Positions 25,843 through 34,592 of a DNA stretch of 46,887 nucleotides are shown piece after piece. The stretch lies in contig PAKZ01000004.1 of assembly GCA_002706335.1 (NCBI GenBank), forward strand, positions 1 through 46,887. The letters are read 5' to 3'. The notes under the pieces were generated by a model that ran no database searches, was not told where the DNA came from, and saw only the letters and a list, made by a program, of their open reading frames with translations. The stretch is from Ahrensia sp. (GTDB lineage Bacteria > Pseudomonadota > Alphaproteobacteria > Rhizobiales > Rhizobiaceae). Both the position numbers and the translations under genes were made by a program. Every line of letters begins with the position of its first letter. The stretch's first letter is position 1.

Positions 25843-25885
25843 TCCCTTCGCCCTCCCACTGCGGTGAAATCTTCTTTAAAAAAAA

Positions 25886-25901
25886 TCTAACAAACGTTAG
25901 A
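25886..25901. promoter_or_regulatory. TetR-type operator in a divergent promoter
   Basis: TCTAACAAACGTTAGA: two perfect 6-bp inverse-complement arms with a 4-base spacer. It sits in the 94-base gap between the minus-strand dehydrogenase (start 25842) and the plus-strand FeS flavoprotein (start 25937), 43 and 35 bases from their start codons, where a repressor could block both promoters. An A-rich run flanks it on the left. It is one of four sites of this pattern. Confidence 0.75.
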
Positions 25902-25936
25902 ATGCAGCGCAAGAGTTGTTTTCAAAGGAGGGGAGC

Positions 25937-27973
25937 ATGATGAAGTCTTTGGATGAAACGGGCTACGGGGCGCTGCTTTCACCAATCAGCGCGGGCAGCA
26001 GGACGTTGCGCAATCGCGTGATAATGGGCTCGATGCATACGCGCCTTGAAACCGAACCTGACGGTATCGCCAGGCAGATTGCCTTTTATGCGGAGCGGGC
26101 CCGCGGCGAGGCGGCGATTTTGGTCACGGGTGGTTTTTCCCCCAATGCCGATGGAATATTTGATCCCGACGGTCCGCGTATCGATGATCGGGACGAGGCG
26201 CTGAAACTGCGTCCCATCTGCGAAGCAGTCCAGGCCGAAAGTAGCCTGATCTGTGCGCAGCTTCTTCATGCCGGCCGATATGCAAAGATTGAAGATTGCG
26301 TTGCTCCGTCGCCGATTCGCGCGCCGATCAATCGTTACACTCCCCGCGAGATGAGTGATGCAGATATCCGCCGTACAATCTTGGACTTCGCCAAAGCCGC
26401 TGCCAATGCGCAAGCTGCCGGATTCGACGGTGTCGAGATCATGGGCTCCGAGGGCTATCTCATCAACGAGTTCACCGTCACGCACACAAACAAACGCGAG
26501 GATGACTGGGGCGGAAGCGTCGAGAACCGGCACCGTTTTCCGGTCGAGATCGTGCGCGCCGTTCGCGCGGCCTGCGGGCCGGATTTCCTGATCATCTACC
26601 GGATTTCTGCCGCGGACCTGGTCGAAGAGGGGGCACCGACCGAGGAGATCGCAGCGCTGGCACAGAAGATCGAGAAGGCAGGAGCCGACATTCTGAACAC
26701 CGGTATCGGCTGGCACGAAGCGCGTGTACCGACCATAGCCTATCCCGTGCCACGGGGGGCCTGGCGAAAGGCCGCAGCCAACGTGAAGGCCGCGGTTTCA
26801 ATTCCGGTGGTGGCCTCGAACCGCATCAACACTCCCGATATCGCGGAGGATATTATTGTTTCCGGTGAGGCAGATTTGGTCTCGATGGCTCGGCCGTTCC
26901 TCGCGGATCCGCATTTCATGAAGAAGGTGCGCGAAGGCCGCGCCGAGGAAATCAATACCTGCATTGCATGCAACCAAGCCTGTCTCGATTTCATATTCTC
27001 CGACCGACCGGTCGGGTGCCTCGTCAATCCACGAGCCGGGCGCGAAACGGAATTCCGGGACACGCCTGCAGAATTGCCGAGGAAGGTGGCGGTTGTCGGC
27101 GGCGGGGCCGCGGGAATGGCGGCGGCGGCCGAAGCGGCGCGGCTTGGCCATGACGTCACGCTTTTCGAAGCTACGGACGAACTTGGCGGTCAACTGAACC
27201 TGGCGCGCGCGGCGCCGGGTAAGGACGAGTTCAACGAAACCCTTCGTTATTATGCTGGTCAGATGAGAAAGCACGGAGCAAAGCTGCGGCTGGGACAGCG
27301 GGCGCAAGCCGATGATCTGGAGGGTTTCGATCATGTGGTGATCGCGACCGGGGTGGTCCCGCGCATTCCCGATCTGCCGGGCATAGACCATCCCAGTGTC
27401 GCAACCTACGCCGAGATTCTCTCTGGCGCGCGCGTCGCAGGCGAGACTGTTGCGGTGATGGGCGCGGGCGGGATCGGGCACGACGTGGCCGAGTTCCTCG
27501 TGACCGAGCCAGCCGTGGTCCACAACACCGGAACATTCTGCTCGACATGGGGCGTCGATCCGGAATTCGCCGCACCGGGCTCCTTGGTAAGCGATCCATT
27601 GGCGCCAAAACCCTCGCGGCGTAGAGTTGTCATGCTCCAGAGAAAGACTTCGAAGCCCGGTGCACGGCTCGGCGTCTCGACGGGATGGATCCTGCGCAAC
27701 GCCCTGCGCAAGCATGGAGTCGAGGCTTTGTGCGGCGTGGTCTATGACAGCATCGACGACGACGGGCTGCACATCCTTTTGGACGGCAAACCAAGGGTTA
27801 TTGTCGCCGATACGATCGTATTGTGCACTGGCCAGGAACCCGAGCGGAGCTTGGCCGATGAGCTTGCATCGCGCGGCGTTACGGTCACGATGATCGGCGG
27901 GGCCAAGGAAGCCGCCGAACTCGATGCATTGCGCGCCATTGATGAAGGAGTGCGATTGGCGCAAAGTTTCTGA
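25937..27973 (+). CDS. FeS flavoprotein of the 2,4-dienoyl-CoA reductase/OYE family
   Basis: A 678-residue enzyme like bacterial 2,4-dienoyl-CoA reductase (FadH), trimethylamine dehydrogenase and bile-acid/enoate reductases. The N-terminal FMN TIM barrel includes QLLHAGRYA, EIMGSEGYLINEF and NKREDDWGGSVENRHRF. A 4Fe-4S cluster follows with Cys 342, 345, 349 and 361 (C-x2-C-x3-C-x11-C). The C-terminal half has the FAD motif VAVVGGGAAGMAAA near 386 and the NAD-binding VAVMGAGGIGHDVAEFL. It would reduce a conjugated double bond of a dienoyl-CoA or ring enone. The ATG at 25937 follows AAGGAGGGGAGC; the TTG at 25916 was rejected. Divergent from the long dehydrogenase operon and sharing its operator. 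Confidence 0.92.
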   Translation: MMKSLDETGYGALLSPISAGSRTLRNRVIMGSMHTRLETEPDGIARQIAFYAERARGEAAILVTGGFSPNADGIFDPDGPRIDDRDEALKLRPICEAVQAESSLICAQLLHAGRYAKIEDCVAPSPIRAPINRYTPREMSDADIRRTILDFAKAAANAQAAGFDGVEIMGSEGYLINEFTVTHTNKREDDWGGSVENRHRFPVEIVRAVRAACGPDFLIIYRISAADLVEEGAPTEEIAALAQKIEKAGADILNTGIGWHEARVPTIAYPVPRGAWRKAAANVKAAVSIPVVASNRINTPDIAEDIIVSGEADLVSMARPFLADPHFMKKVREGRAEEINTCIACNQACLDFIFSDRPVGCLVNPRAGRETEFRDTPAELPRKVAVVGGGAAGMAAAAEAARLGHDVTLFEATDELGGQLNLARAAPGKDEFNETLRYYAGQMRKHGAKLRLGQRAQADDLEGFDHVVIATGVVPRIPDLPGIDHPSVATYAEILSGARVAGETVAVMGAGGIGHDVAEFLVTEPAVVHNTGTFCSTWGVDPEFAAPGSLVSDPLAPKPSRRRVVMLQRKTSKPGARLGVSTGWILRNALRKHGVEALCGVVYDSIDDDGLHILLDGKPRVIVADTIVLCTGQEPERSLADELASRGVTVTMIGGAKEAAELDALRAIDEGVRLAQSF

Positions 27974-28000
27974 GATGGCACCGTAACAATGGAGGACGCG

Positions 28001-29515
28001 ATGCTGCCTGAGGTACTGCGCGCGGGCCGCGCTGATCTGTACTCGGTCTTCCGCACCCGCGCGGTGGAGAGGGACGGCGCGCTTGCGGTCGAGGATGGCG
28101 AGACCTGCCGCAGCTATAGCGAACTGCTCGACCGTGTGGATCGCTTGGCGTCGGTGTTTCTGTCGCGAGGGGTGGCGCCCGGCGACAGGATCGCCATCCT
28201 GTCGCATAACCGCGTCGAGCATCTTGAGCTGGAACTTGCGGCGGCGGGAATCGGCGCCATTGTCGCCTGCCTGAACTGGCGGCTCGCCGCGCTGAAGCAT
28301 TGCATCGAACTGGTCGAACCGGGGCTGGCCGTGGTCGAACCCGAATTGCGTGATGCCTTTCGCGCAGTGTCGGATCTGCCCGGCCTGGAGATCGGACCCG
28401 AATGGGAGCAGTCGCTGGCCTCGGCGAACCCCGACCCGCGCACCGGCACGCTGGCGAATGATCCTGAGGCTGGCCTCACGATACTCTATACCTCGGGAAC
28501 AACCGGGTTGCCGAAAGGCGCCCTAATCAGCCACCGTGCCCATATCGCGCGTGCTATGGCCTTTGCGGCGCAGCTTGCGCTGGATCCCGATGACGGTTTC
28601 ATCGCATGGGCGCCAATGTTTCACATGGCATCGACCGACCAAGCGCTGGCGACGCTTCTGCGTGGCGGGACTGTGGTGATGGTGGATGGACTGTAGCCCT
28701 CGGTGATGAATGAGGCGTTGTCACGCCACAGGATCGGCTGGTTCGTGATGATGCCCGGGGCGCTTGAGGCCTTCATCGGCGAACGGCGCGCCAATCCACT
28801 GCCGTTGAAAGGGATCAAGGTCTGCGGCGCGATGGCCGATCTGGTGCCGCCGCACCAGATCGCGGAACTGACGAGTCTTCTCGGTGCGCCCTATCTGAAT
28901 TCCTTCGGCGCCACAGAAACCGGTCTGCCGCCGGGCACCGCCGATCTGATCGCCCCCGGTGTCGCGCCCGAGACATTGTCCAAACGGATCAGCGCATTCT
29001 GCGAGGTTCGGCTGGTGGATCCCGAGGATCGTGACGTCCCGATCGGATCGCCCGGCGAAATGGCGTTGCGTGGACCGACCCTGTTTTCAGGATACTGGAA
29101 TGCCGACGACACCAACGTCGGCGACTTCCGCAACGGTTTCTTTCATATGGGCGATCTGTTCCGCCGAAACCGCGATGGTACAATCGATTTCGTGGACCGG
29201 GTGAAATACCTGATCAAGACCGGCGGCGAGAACGTCTATCCAGCTGAAATCGAGCGTGTGCTGCTTGCGCATCCAGGTGTGGTCGATGCAGCGGTTGTGC
29301 GGGCGCTCGATGCGAAATGGGGCGAAAGCGCCGTTGCGTTTGTCGCCTGCGGCAACGATGGGCCCGACGCCGAGGAGTTGATGCAGTTATGCCGCGAGAA
29401 GCTGGCGGGGTACAAGCGCCCGCGCGAGTTTCTGTTCATCGCATTCGAGGACTTTCCCAGATCGACCAGCGGCAAGATCCAGCGCCACATCCTGGAAAGC
29501 CGGTTGACGAACTGA
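28001..29515 (+). pseudogene. acyl-CoA ligase (AMP-forming) interrupted by one amber codon
   Basis: Two adjoining open stretches in the same frame form one complete ANL ligase of about 504 codons. The N-terminal part has the ATP loop LTILYTSGTTGLPKGALISH; the C-terminal part has NSFGATETG, FFHMGDLFRRN, VDRVKYLIKTGGENVYP and the catalytic-Lys region RSTSGKIQRH. They are separated only by TAG at 28694-28696 (codon 232), in GL-stop-PSVMNEAL. A single C-to-T change of CAG would create it. The ATG at 28001 has GGAGG five bases upstream and was preferred to 27989. Three other ligases in the window could cover the loss. A sequencing error or readthrough is also possible. Confidence 0.85.
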
Positions 29516-29517
29516 GA

Positions 29518-29566
29518 GGCCGTCGGCGGGAGAACCGGAGTTGAAGCTCCGAGCACCCGATCGGCC
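29518..29566. other. possible nested stem-loop between convergent genes
   Basis: GGCCGTCGG at 29518-29526 can pair with CCGATCGGCC at 29557-29566 with one bulged base, enclosing a smaller hairpin CGGAG/CTCCG at 29536-29551. It lies between the broken ligase (+) and the thioesterase (-). There is no T-run on either strand, so its use as a bidirectional terminator is only a guess. Confidence 0.3.
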
Positions 29567-29596
29567 GGCCTTCAACCGGTCAAGCGGCTTGCAGCC

Positions 29597-30052
29597 TTAT
29601 CCGGCTACGCCCGTTCGCCCGACAAGGGCCATCAGCGTTCCGGTCATCGCGGCGACGAGCCTCTCATCCCCGCCCTTCACCGCAAAGGCGCGCGCCTCGC
29701 AGATCGTCAGGGTGCGCCCCGGCTTGACCACATCCGCGACGAATCGAAACCGCTCGCCGTTCGCCGGGTTGAGCAGGTTGATCTTGAATTCCACGGTCAG
29801 CACCGCAGCCTCGGCGGGCATCAGAGAGAAGGCCGCATAGCCGCAGGCACTGTCGAGCGCGGTCGACACGATCCCGGCGTGCAGAAAACCGTGCTGTTGA
29901 GTCAAGGCATCATTATGTACCATCTCCAGCACGATACGACCGGGCGAGAGTCCGGCAATACCGATCCCCAGCGTATGCATCACCTTCTGGCGCTCGAAAC
30001 TGTCGCGCACGCGCGCGTCATAGTCAGGATTCTTCGGTTCGAATTCCGGCAT
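29597..30052 (-). CDS. PaaI-family hot-dog thioesterase
   Basis: A 151-residue hot-dog protein of the PaaI/4HBT type, hydrolysing acyl-CoA thioesters. The active-site helix is seen in QQHGFLHAGIVSTALDSACG, followed by TVEFKINLLNPANGERF, the usual second half. Such enzymes release CoA from dead-end or slowly processed intermediates and protect the CoA pool. It is the last gene of the minus-strand set after the AraC regulator (22-base gap) and is convergent with the broken ligase. GGGAG lies about 14 bases before the ATG. Confidence 0.88.
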   Translation of the reverse strand: MPEFEPKNPDYDARVRDSFERQKVMHTLGIGIAGLSPGRIVLEMVHNDALTQQHGFLHAGIVSTALDSACGYAAFSLMPAEAAVLTVEFKINLLNPANGERFRFVADVVKPGRTLTICEARAFAVKGGDERLVAAMTGTLMALVGRTGVAG

Positions 30053-30074
30053 AGACTGTCTTGCACTCCCTTTT

Positions 30075-30815
30075 TCAGCGATCGATGATCAGTCTTAACC
30101 GGCTATTCAACCTGTTATCTTGGAAAAAACGGCCACCGGATGGTGCTGCTGCCTGAAGGCGAATCGCGCCGGGGGGCTTCCCGGCGAAGGCGCGGCAGGC
30201 GGCCGACATGTGCGACTGGTCGTAATAGCCGGTGTCGAGCGCCAATTCGCCCAGGGGCTGTGCGTGGTTGGCAAGCCCACCCAGTAGATGCCGGAATCGA
30301 CGGGTTGCGGCTAGGCGGCGGCGCGACATGCCCGTTGCCATCCGGATGCTGCGCCTCTCGCTGCGAGCGCTTGTAGGCGCCGTGCCGATCGCAGGGAAGC
30401 CTAGTTCGCAGGCAAGCCGGTCAAGCGCGGCTACAAGCGGAACAAGAGCCTCGTTGCCGGTGGTAAATTCGTGCAGGAACCCGGCCAGTTCGACGAGAGA
30501 TGCCTCGGGCGGAAGCCGTTCGGGCGCGGAAGCGAGTCGCAGCCCTGCCAACACTCCCCGGAAGGGCGCGATCCGCGGGCTGAACGCGGGGCGGGGTGGC
30601 GTGAGGGTCGGGCGGGGGAGGGCATTCTTCCCCCGAAGCGGGTCGAAAGCGAAGGAAAGCGTGAAGAGATCCGTGGCAAAACGGCCGCTGCCATGTCCCG
30701 TGAGATGACCCCAATCGCGGAAGACGAACATGTGGTCGACCGGGGTGGGCCCCCCGGGCGGCGGCGCGAGTTCGAGATAAAGCGGCGCGGGCGCCGCCTC
30801 ATCCGGTAAAGGCAT
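30075..30815 (-). CDS. AraC-family transcriptional regulator
   Basis: A 246-residue protein with a C-terminal AraC/XylS DNA-binding domain: IRMATGMSRRRLAATRRF (first helix-turn-helix) and GELALDTGYYDQSHMSAACR with the downstream KPPGAIR (second helix-turn-helix and end of the domain). The Pro- and Arg-rich N-terminal part, about 130 residues, has the look of the DUF6597-like sensor half of small AraC regulators (PLYLELAPPPGGP). I start it at ATG 30815, giving a 17-base overlap with the NmrA-like gene; the longer frame to 30863 has no binding site. It is probably a local regulator of the NmrA/thioesterase set; no target site was recognised. Confidence 0.8.
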   Translation of the reverse strand: MPLPDEAAPAPLYLELAPPPGGPTPVDHMFVFRDWGHLTGHGSGRFATDLFTLSFAFDPLRGKNALPRPTLTPPRPAFSPRIAPFRGVLAGLRLASAPERLPPEASLVELAGFLHEFTTGNEALVPLVAALDRLACELGFPAIGTAPTSARSERRSIRMATGMSRRRLAATRRFRHLLGGLANHAQPLGELALDTGYYDQSHMSAACRAFAGKPPGAIRLQAAAPSGGRFFQDNRLNSRLRLIIDR

Positions 30816-31653
30816 GCCTGTTCTCGGCCACGAAATCGGCAAAACGGCGCGCCGGCTGTCCAAGCACGTCGCTCACCGTGGTCTCGATGCCGGCGAGGTA
30901 GCCCTTGGGTGCGATCGAGGCCAGTTCCACCATGGCCGCGGCGACCTCGTCCTGCATCCCGCCGGCGAACTTTGCCGCCTTGGCGTCCTCGGCGGACAGG
31001 GGCGCGCAAGCGACCTGCCGACCCGTCGCTTCCGACAGAATTGCCGCAATCTCTTCTCCAGACAGGGCCTCGGGACCAGTCAGGCCATAGGACTTGCCTT
31101 CATGCCCCGCGCCGGTCAGCGCATCGGCCGCGACGTCAGCAATGTCGCGGGCATCGATCCAGGCCACAGGCCCCCCCAGATCGTCGTAATAAACCCCGTC
31201 CCTTGCGATGTTGCCGGCCTGCCACAACAGGTTCTGCATGAAATAGGTCGGTTGAACGAAGGTCCAGCCCAGGCCGCTTTCCTTCAGCAGTTCCTGGGTT
31301 TCCGAATGCCACATGCCAAAGGTCAGCCAGGCTTTGGGCGAGGCACCAAGTCCGGTGGCCAGAACGACGTGGCGCACCCCTGCCGCCTTCGCCGCTTCGA
31401 TCGCATCGGCCTTCCAGCGGCGCATGTCCCGGTGCGCGGGTGTCACCAAATAGATCCGTTCAGCCGTTAGACAAGCACGATTCAACGCAGCGGGATCGGT
31501 GAAATCGGCAACGATGGCCTCGCACCCCTTGGCCTTGAGCGCGTCGAGCTTGGCCGGGTCGCTGGTGACGGCGCGCACTTTCGCGCCCTTGGCCAATAGC
31601 GTATCGACAAGGGGGACGCCGGTGGTGCCGGTTGCTCCGAAGACGGTAATCAT
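30799..31653 (-). CDS. NmrA-like NAD(P)H-binding protein
   Basis: A 284-residue atypical SDR of the NmrA/NAD(P)H-azoreductase-like group. The N-terminal cofactor motif is FGATGTTGVPLVDTLLAKG; later VLATGLGAS, the FVQPTYFMQNLL segment and the YGLTGPEALSGEEIAAILS region fit the group, which lacks the normal catalytic Tyr/Lys. Members act as redox sensors or quinone reductases. The ATG at 31653 overlaps the stop of the upstream ligase (ATGA). It overlaps the AraC gene by 17 bases, so the pair may be functionally linked: a redox sensor with its regulator. Function unproved. Confidence 0.82.
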   Translation of the reverse strand: MITVFGATGTTGVPLVDTLLAKGAKVRAVTSDPAKLDALKAKGCEAIVADFTDPAALNRACLTAERIYLVTPAHRDMRRWKADAIEAAKAAGVRHVVLATGLGASPKAWLTFGMWHSETQELLKESGLGWTFVQPTYFMQNLLWQAGNIARDGVYYDDLGGPVAWIDARDIADVAADALTGAGHEGKSYGLTGPEALSGEEIAAILSEATGRQVACAPLSAEDAKAAKFAGGMQDEVAAAMVELASIAPKGYLAGIETTVSDVLGQPARRFADFVAENRHAFTG

Positions 31654-33587
31654 GATTTGTCCTTTCGCAGGGCCGCGATGGCCTCCATCGTCTCGGGGTT
31701 GCTGACAGAGGACAGGTCGCCCGGATCCTCGCCCAGAAAAGCGGCGCGCACGAGCCGGCGCATCGTCTTCATGCTGCGGGTCTTGGGAAGCGCCTCGACG
31801 AAATGGATCTCGCGCGGGCGGAAGGGCTTCGAAACGATCTCTCCCACGCGGTCCTTGAGCTGCTCCACTAGTGTCGCGTCGGGCAATACACCGGGCGACG
31901 CCACGCAGACGCAGACCACCGCCACGCCTTTCAGATCGTCCGGGGCAGCGATGGCCGCCGCGTCCACCACCTTCCCCGTCTCGTTCAGCGCCGCCTCGAT
32001 CTCGGGCGGGCCGATGCGCTTGCCGGCAATGTTCAACGTATCGTCCGAGCGGCCGAGGATATACCATGTGCCGTCCGGATCGCGGCGCACCCAGTCGCCG
32101 TGCCGCCAGATACCGGGGAAGGTAGACCAGTAGGTTTCGAGATAGCGTTCGCGGTCTCCCCAAATGGTCGGTGTCAGCCCGATCGGCGGTTGGGTCACGA
32201 CCAGTTCGCCAACCTCGCCCGGCGCGGCTTCGCTTCCGTCGACGCGCAGCACTTTTGCGCCGACCCCCAGGGCTTGAGCAGAGAATCCACCGGGTTTGAC
32301 CTCGTGCAATACGGTTGAAGTCAGGATCGCGCCGAACAACTCGGTGCCGCCTGAAATGTTGAGCGGTACCGCGCGGCGGCGGCAGATATGGTCGAGATGC
32401 CACAGCCAGGCGTCATCGGTCCAAGGTTCGCCGGTCGAGGCGACGATGCGTAAAGGCGAAAGGTCGTAGCCGGAAAGTGGCCCGGGATCCTGGGTCATGA
32501 ACTGCCGCACCAGCGTGGGGGCGACACCAAGGTGGGTGACGCCAATCTCTGAGGCCAGGCGCAGCAGCCGGAAGGGGTCGTCCGGCATCGAGGGCGCACC
32601 CTCGGCGAGCGCCAGCGTGGCGCCCGAAAGCAGCACCGACAGAAGCGTGAGTGGCCCCATCACCCAGCCCATGTCAGTCATCCACAAATGACGATCATCG
32701 CGTTTCATGTCGAGGCACAGCAAGAAGTCGGCCGTGGCCTTGGCCTGGACGCCGAGATGGGTATGAACCACGCCCTTGGGCTTGCCAGTCGTACCCGAGG
32801 TGTAGGCGATAAGCAGGGGCGCATCGGCGTCTACCGGATGGGCGGGACGCCTCGCGTCAGCTTTGCCGACGGTCTCCTGCCAGTCGAGATCGCGGACTGG
32901 ATCGGCCACTATGCCGCCGAACCGCCGCAGGCTGAGCACGGTATGGACAGATGGTACCTCCTTCAGGGCTTCGGCCAGCGTGGCCTCCATCCAGACGGGT
33001 TTACCCCGCCGGGGCGTCGCATCTGCTGTCAGTACCGCAACGGCAGGGGCATCGTTCAGACGGGTGACGATGGCGTGCGCGGCAAAACCGGAAAACAGCG
33101 GGACCGCCACGGCGCCCAACCGTGCGATGCCCAGAAACGCCGCCTCGATTTCAGGGATCATCGGCATGTAGATACCTACCGCCTGTCCGGGTTCCACCCC
33201 GCGAGCGGCAAGGGCCGACGCAACGCGGGCGGCCTCGGCGGCAAGCTCGGCATAGGTCCAGCGGCGGCGACTTCCGTCCTCGCCAACCCAGTCGATCGCG
33301 GTTTTGTCACCCAGCCCCCCCGCGATGCGGGCATCGAGGCAGGTCTCTGTCAGATTCAGGGTACCCCCGACAGCCCATCGGATCGAATCTGGCCCTGCGG
33401 ATATATCCCGCAGTTGTGTATAGGGATGATGGAACCGGATACCGGCATAGCCGATTATCCGGCCCCAGAACCATTCCGGTTCGGCATGGGCACGCTTGAC
33501 GAGACCTTCGTAACTGTCCGCACCACAGTCATCAAGGAAGGCCGCGAGTGTGCTTGCTCGTTGAATAACAGGGTCCGGTTGGAACAT
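31650..33587 (-). CDS. acetyl-CoA-synthetase-like AMP-forming acyl-CoA ligase
   Basis: A 645-residue ANL enzyme with the ACS-type N-terminal extension (WFWGRIIGYAGIRFHHPY). Motifs: IAYTSGTTGKPKGVVHTH, ISGGTELFG, WRHGDWVRRDPDG, GRSDDTLNIAGKRIGPPEIE. The C-terminal catalytic-Lys loop reads LPKTRSMKTMRR, with Met where acetyl-CoA synthetase has Gly (RSGK). The large acyl pocket expected from the ACS/acetoacetyl-CoA type suggests a short or branched acid. ATG 33587 with AAGG nine bases upstream was preferred to the ATG at 33608, which follows a T-run with no binding site. A terminator-like hairpin lies directly upstream, in what would be its leader. Followed by the NmrA-like gene with an ATGA overlap. 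Confidence 0.88.
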   Translation of the reverse strand: MFQPDPVIQRASTLAAFLDDCGADSYEGLVKRAHAEPEWFWGRIIGYAGIRFHHPYTQLRDISAGPDSIRWAVGGTLNLTETCLDARIAGGLGDKTAIDWVGEDGSRRRWTYAELAAEAARVASALAARGVEPGQAVGIYMPMIPEIEAAFLGIARLGAVAVPLFSGFAAHAIVTRLNDAPAVAVLTADATPRRGKPVWMEATLAEALKEVPSVHTVLSLRRFGGIVADPVRDLDWQETVGKADARRPAHPVDADAPLLIAYTSGTTGKPKGVVHTHLGVQAKATADFLLCLDMKRDDRHLWMTDMGWVMGPLTLLSVLLSGATLALAEGAPSMPDDPFRLLRLASEIGVTHLGVAPTLVRQFMTQDPGPLSGYDLSPLRIVASTGEPWTDDAWLWHLDHICRRRAVPLNISGGTELFGAILTSTVLHEVKPGGFSAQALGVGAKVLRVDGSEAAPGEVGELVVTQPPIGLTPTIWGDRERYLETYWSTFPGIWRHGDWVRRDPDGTWYILGRSDDTLNIAGKRIGPPEIEAALNETGKVVDAAAIAAPDDLKGVAVVCVCVASPGVLPDATLVEQLKDRVGEIVSKPFRPREIHFVEALPKTRSMKTMRRLVRAAFLGEDPGDLSSVSNPETMEAIAALRKDKS

Positions 33588-33602
33588 TCTCTGCCTTGCA
33601 TG

Positions 33603-33631
33603 AAACAAAAGGCCGCACCTGATGCGCGGCC
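33603..33631 (-). terminator. Rho-independent-type terminator or attenuator
   Basis: On the minus strand GGCCGC (33631-33626) and GCGGCC (33616-33611) form a GC-only stem with a 9-base loop, followed immediately by TTTTGTTT. It would end transcripts from the BadH-like gene. It also lies only 16 bases before the ligase start codon, so any ligase promoter between 33632 and 33698 would transcribe through it. Confidence 0.6.
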
Positions 33632-33698
33632 AGTTGGGGAGGATATTTAGACACGCCTCGACCGCAATGGTACATGTCTGGACGTATTCATTTTACGA

Positions 33699-34460
33699 TC
33701 AACCGTGCATCGACAAGCCGCCCGAAACGGAAATCACCTGGCCGGTGATGAATCCTGCATCGTCGGAAGCCAAGAAGCAGATTATTCCGGGGTAGTCGCT
33801 CGGCTGCGCCAGTCGCTTCATCGGAATGGCCCGCTTGAGGCCTTCCGCGATCTTTTCACCAGCCTCGCCTTGGGCGACTTGGGCGAAGAGAGGCGTATCG
33901 GTCGGGCCAGGCGCAACCGCGTTCAGCTGAACGCCTTTTCGCGCCAGTTCCCGCGCCACGGTCTTGGTAAAGGAGATGATGCCGCCTTTGCAGGCCGAAT
34001 AAACCGCTTCGCCTGACGATCCTACGCGGCCGGCGTCGGAGGCGATGTTGACAACGCGGCCGCCGCCATTCTTGACCATACTGGGAAGCACCGCGTGATG
34101 CATGTTCAGCGGACCATAGAGGTTGATGTCGATGATTTTTTTCCAGAGGTCAGCATCTGTGTCGATGAATGGCTTGATCACGTCCCATCCGGCGTTGTTC
34201 ACCAAAATGTCGATCGGACCTCCGGCCTCGAACTCGACCACGGACTTGTCAACCTGAGCGCGATCGGTGATGTCTACCTTGAAGGCCTCGGCCTTGCCGC
34301 CAGACTTCTTGATCAGGCGAGTGGTCTCCTGTGCGCCTTCTTCGTTCAGGTCGAACACTGCGACGTCAGAACCTTCCTCGCCGAATCGCTGACAAACGGC
34401 TCGGCCGATTCCGCTTCCGCCTCCTGTGACAATGACCCGTTTGCCATTCAATCCACGCAT
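33699..34460 (-). CDS. SDR resembling 2-hydroxycyclohexanecarboxyl-CoA dehydrogenase (BadH)
   Basis: A 253-residue classical SDR: TGGGSGIGRAVCQRF, VFDLNEEGAQET (an acidic residue after strand 2, favouring NAD), NNAGWDVIKPFIDTD, Ser in VNIASDAGRVGSSG and Tyr/Lys in YSACKGG. The stretches NNAGWD-x-x-KPF, NMHHAVLP, SDAGRVGSSGEAVYSACKGG and SDDAGFITGQVISVSGGL-x-M are those I know from BadH, the ring 2-hydroxyacyl-CoA dehydrogenase of cyclohexanecarboxylate degradation. AAAGG precedes the ATG. It is divergent from the tandem TetR gene and shares an operator with it, so it is likely a key pathway gene. A related hydroxyacyl-CoA substrate remains possible. Confidence 0.85.
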   Translation of the reverse strand: MRGLNGKRVIVTGGGSGIGRAVCQRFGEEGSDVAVFDLNEEGAQETTRLIKKSGGKAEAFKVDITDRAQVDKSVVEFEAGGPIDILVNNAGWDVIKPFIDTDADLWKKIIDINLYGPLNMHHAVLPSMVKNGGGRVVNIASDAGRVGSSGEAVYSACKGGIISFTKTVARELARKGVQLNAVAPGPTDTPLFAQVAQGEAGEKIAEGLKRAIPMKRLAQPSDYPGIICFLASDDAGFITGQVISVSGGLSMHG

Positions 34461-34531
34461 TTTGGCTGCCTTTCTACGTCTGTGAGCACCTGTGCTAGCG
34501 TTGCTTATCCAGAGGGTGCGTTCAACAATAT

Positions 34532-34547
34532 TCTAACAATCGTTAGA
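34532..34547. promoter_or_regulatory. TetR-type operator between regulator and BadH-like gene
   Basis: TCTAACAATCGTTAGA, perfect 6-bp arms around a 4-base spacer. It lies 71 bases upstream of the BadH-like start (34460) and 45 bases upstream of the tandem TetR start (34593), the usual place for an autoregulatory TetR operator. The arms are identical to those of the site at 25886-25901; only the spacer differs (AATC against AAAC). Confidence 0.78.
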
Positions 34548-34592
34548 TTTATCGCAATAGACAGTCCTTTGTCCAGTTGTTATCTAAGCCAT

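Noticed and set aside
440-28696. TAG read as a sense codon (two genes have in-frame TAG)
   Set aside because: Intact genes in the window end with TAG (for example 5091-5093 and 37634-37636), so amber is an ordinary stop here.
31466-31471. GTTAGA in the NmrA-like gene as a further operator
   Set aside because: Single arm without a matching partner four bases away, within coding sequence.
34095-34592. 166-codon N-terminal extension of the tandem TetR
   Set aside because: It is antisense to the BadH-like SDR and crosses the operator; the TetR domain starts normally soon after ATG 34593.
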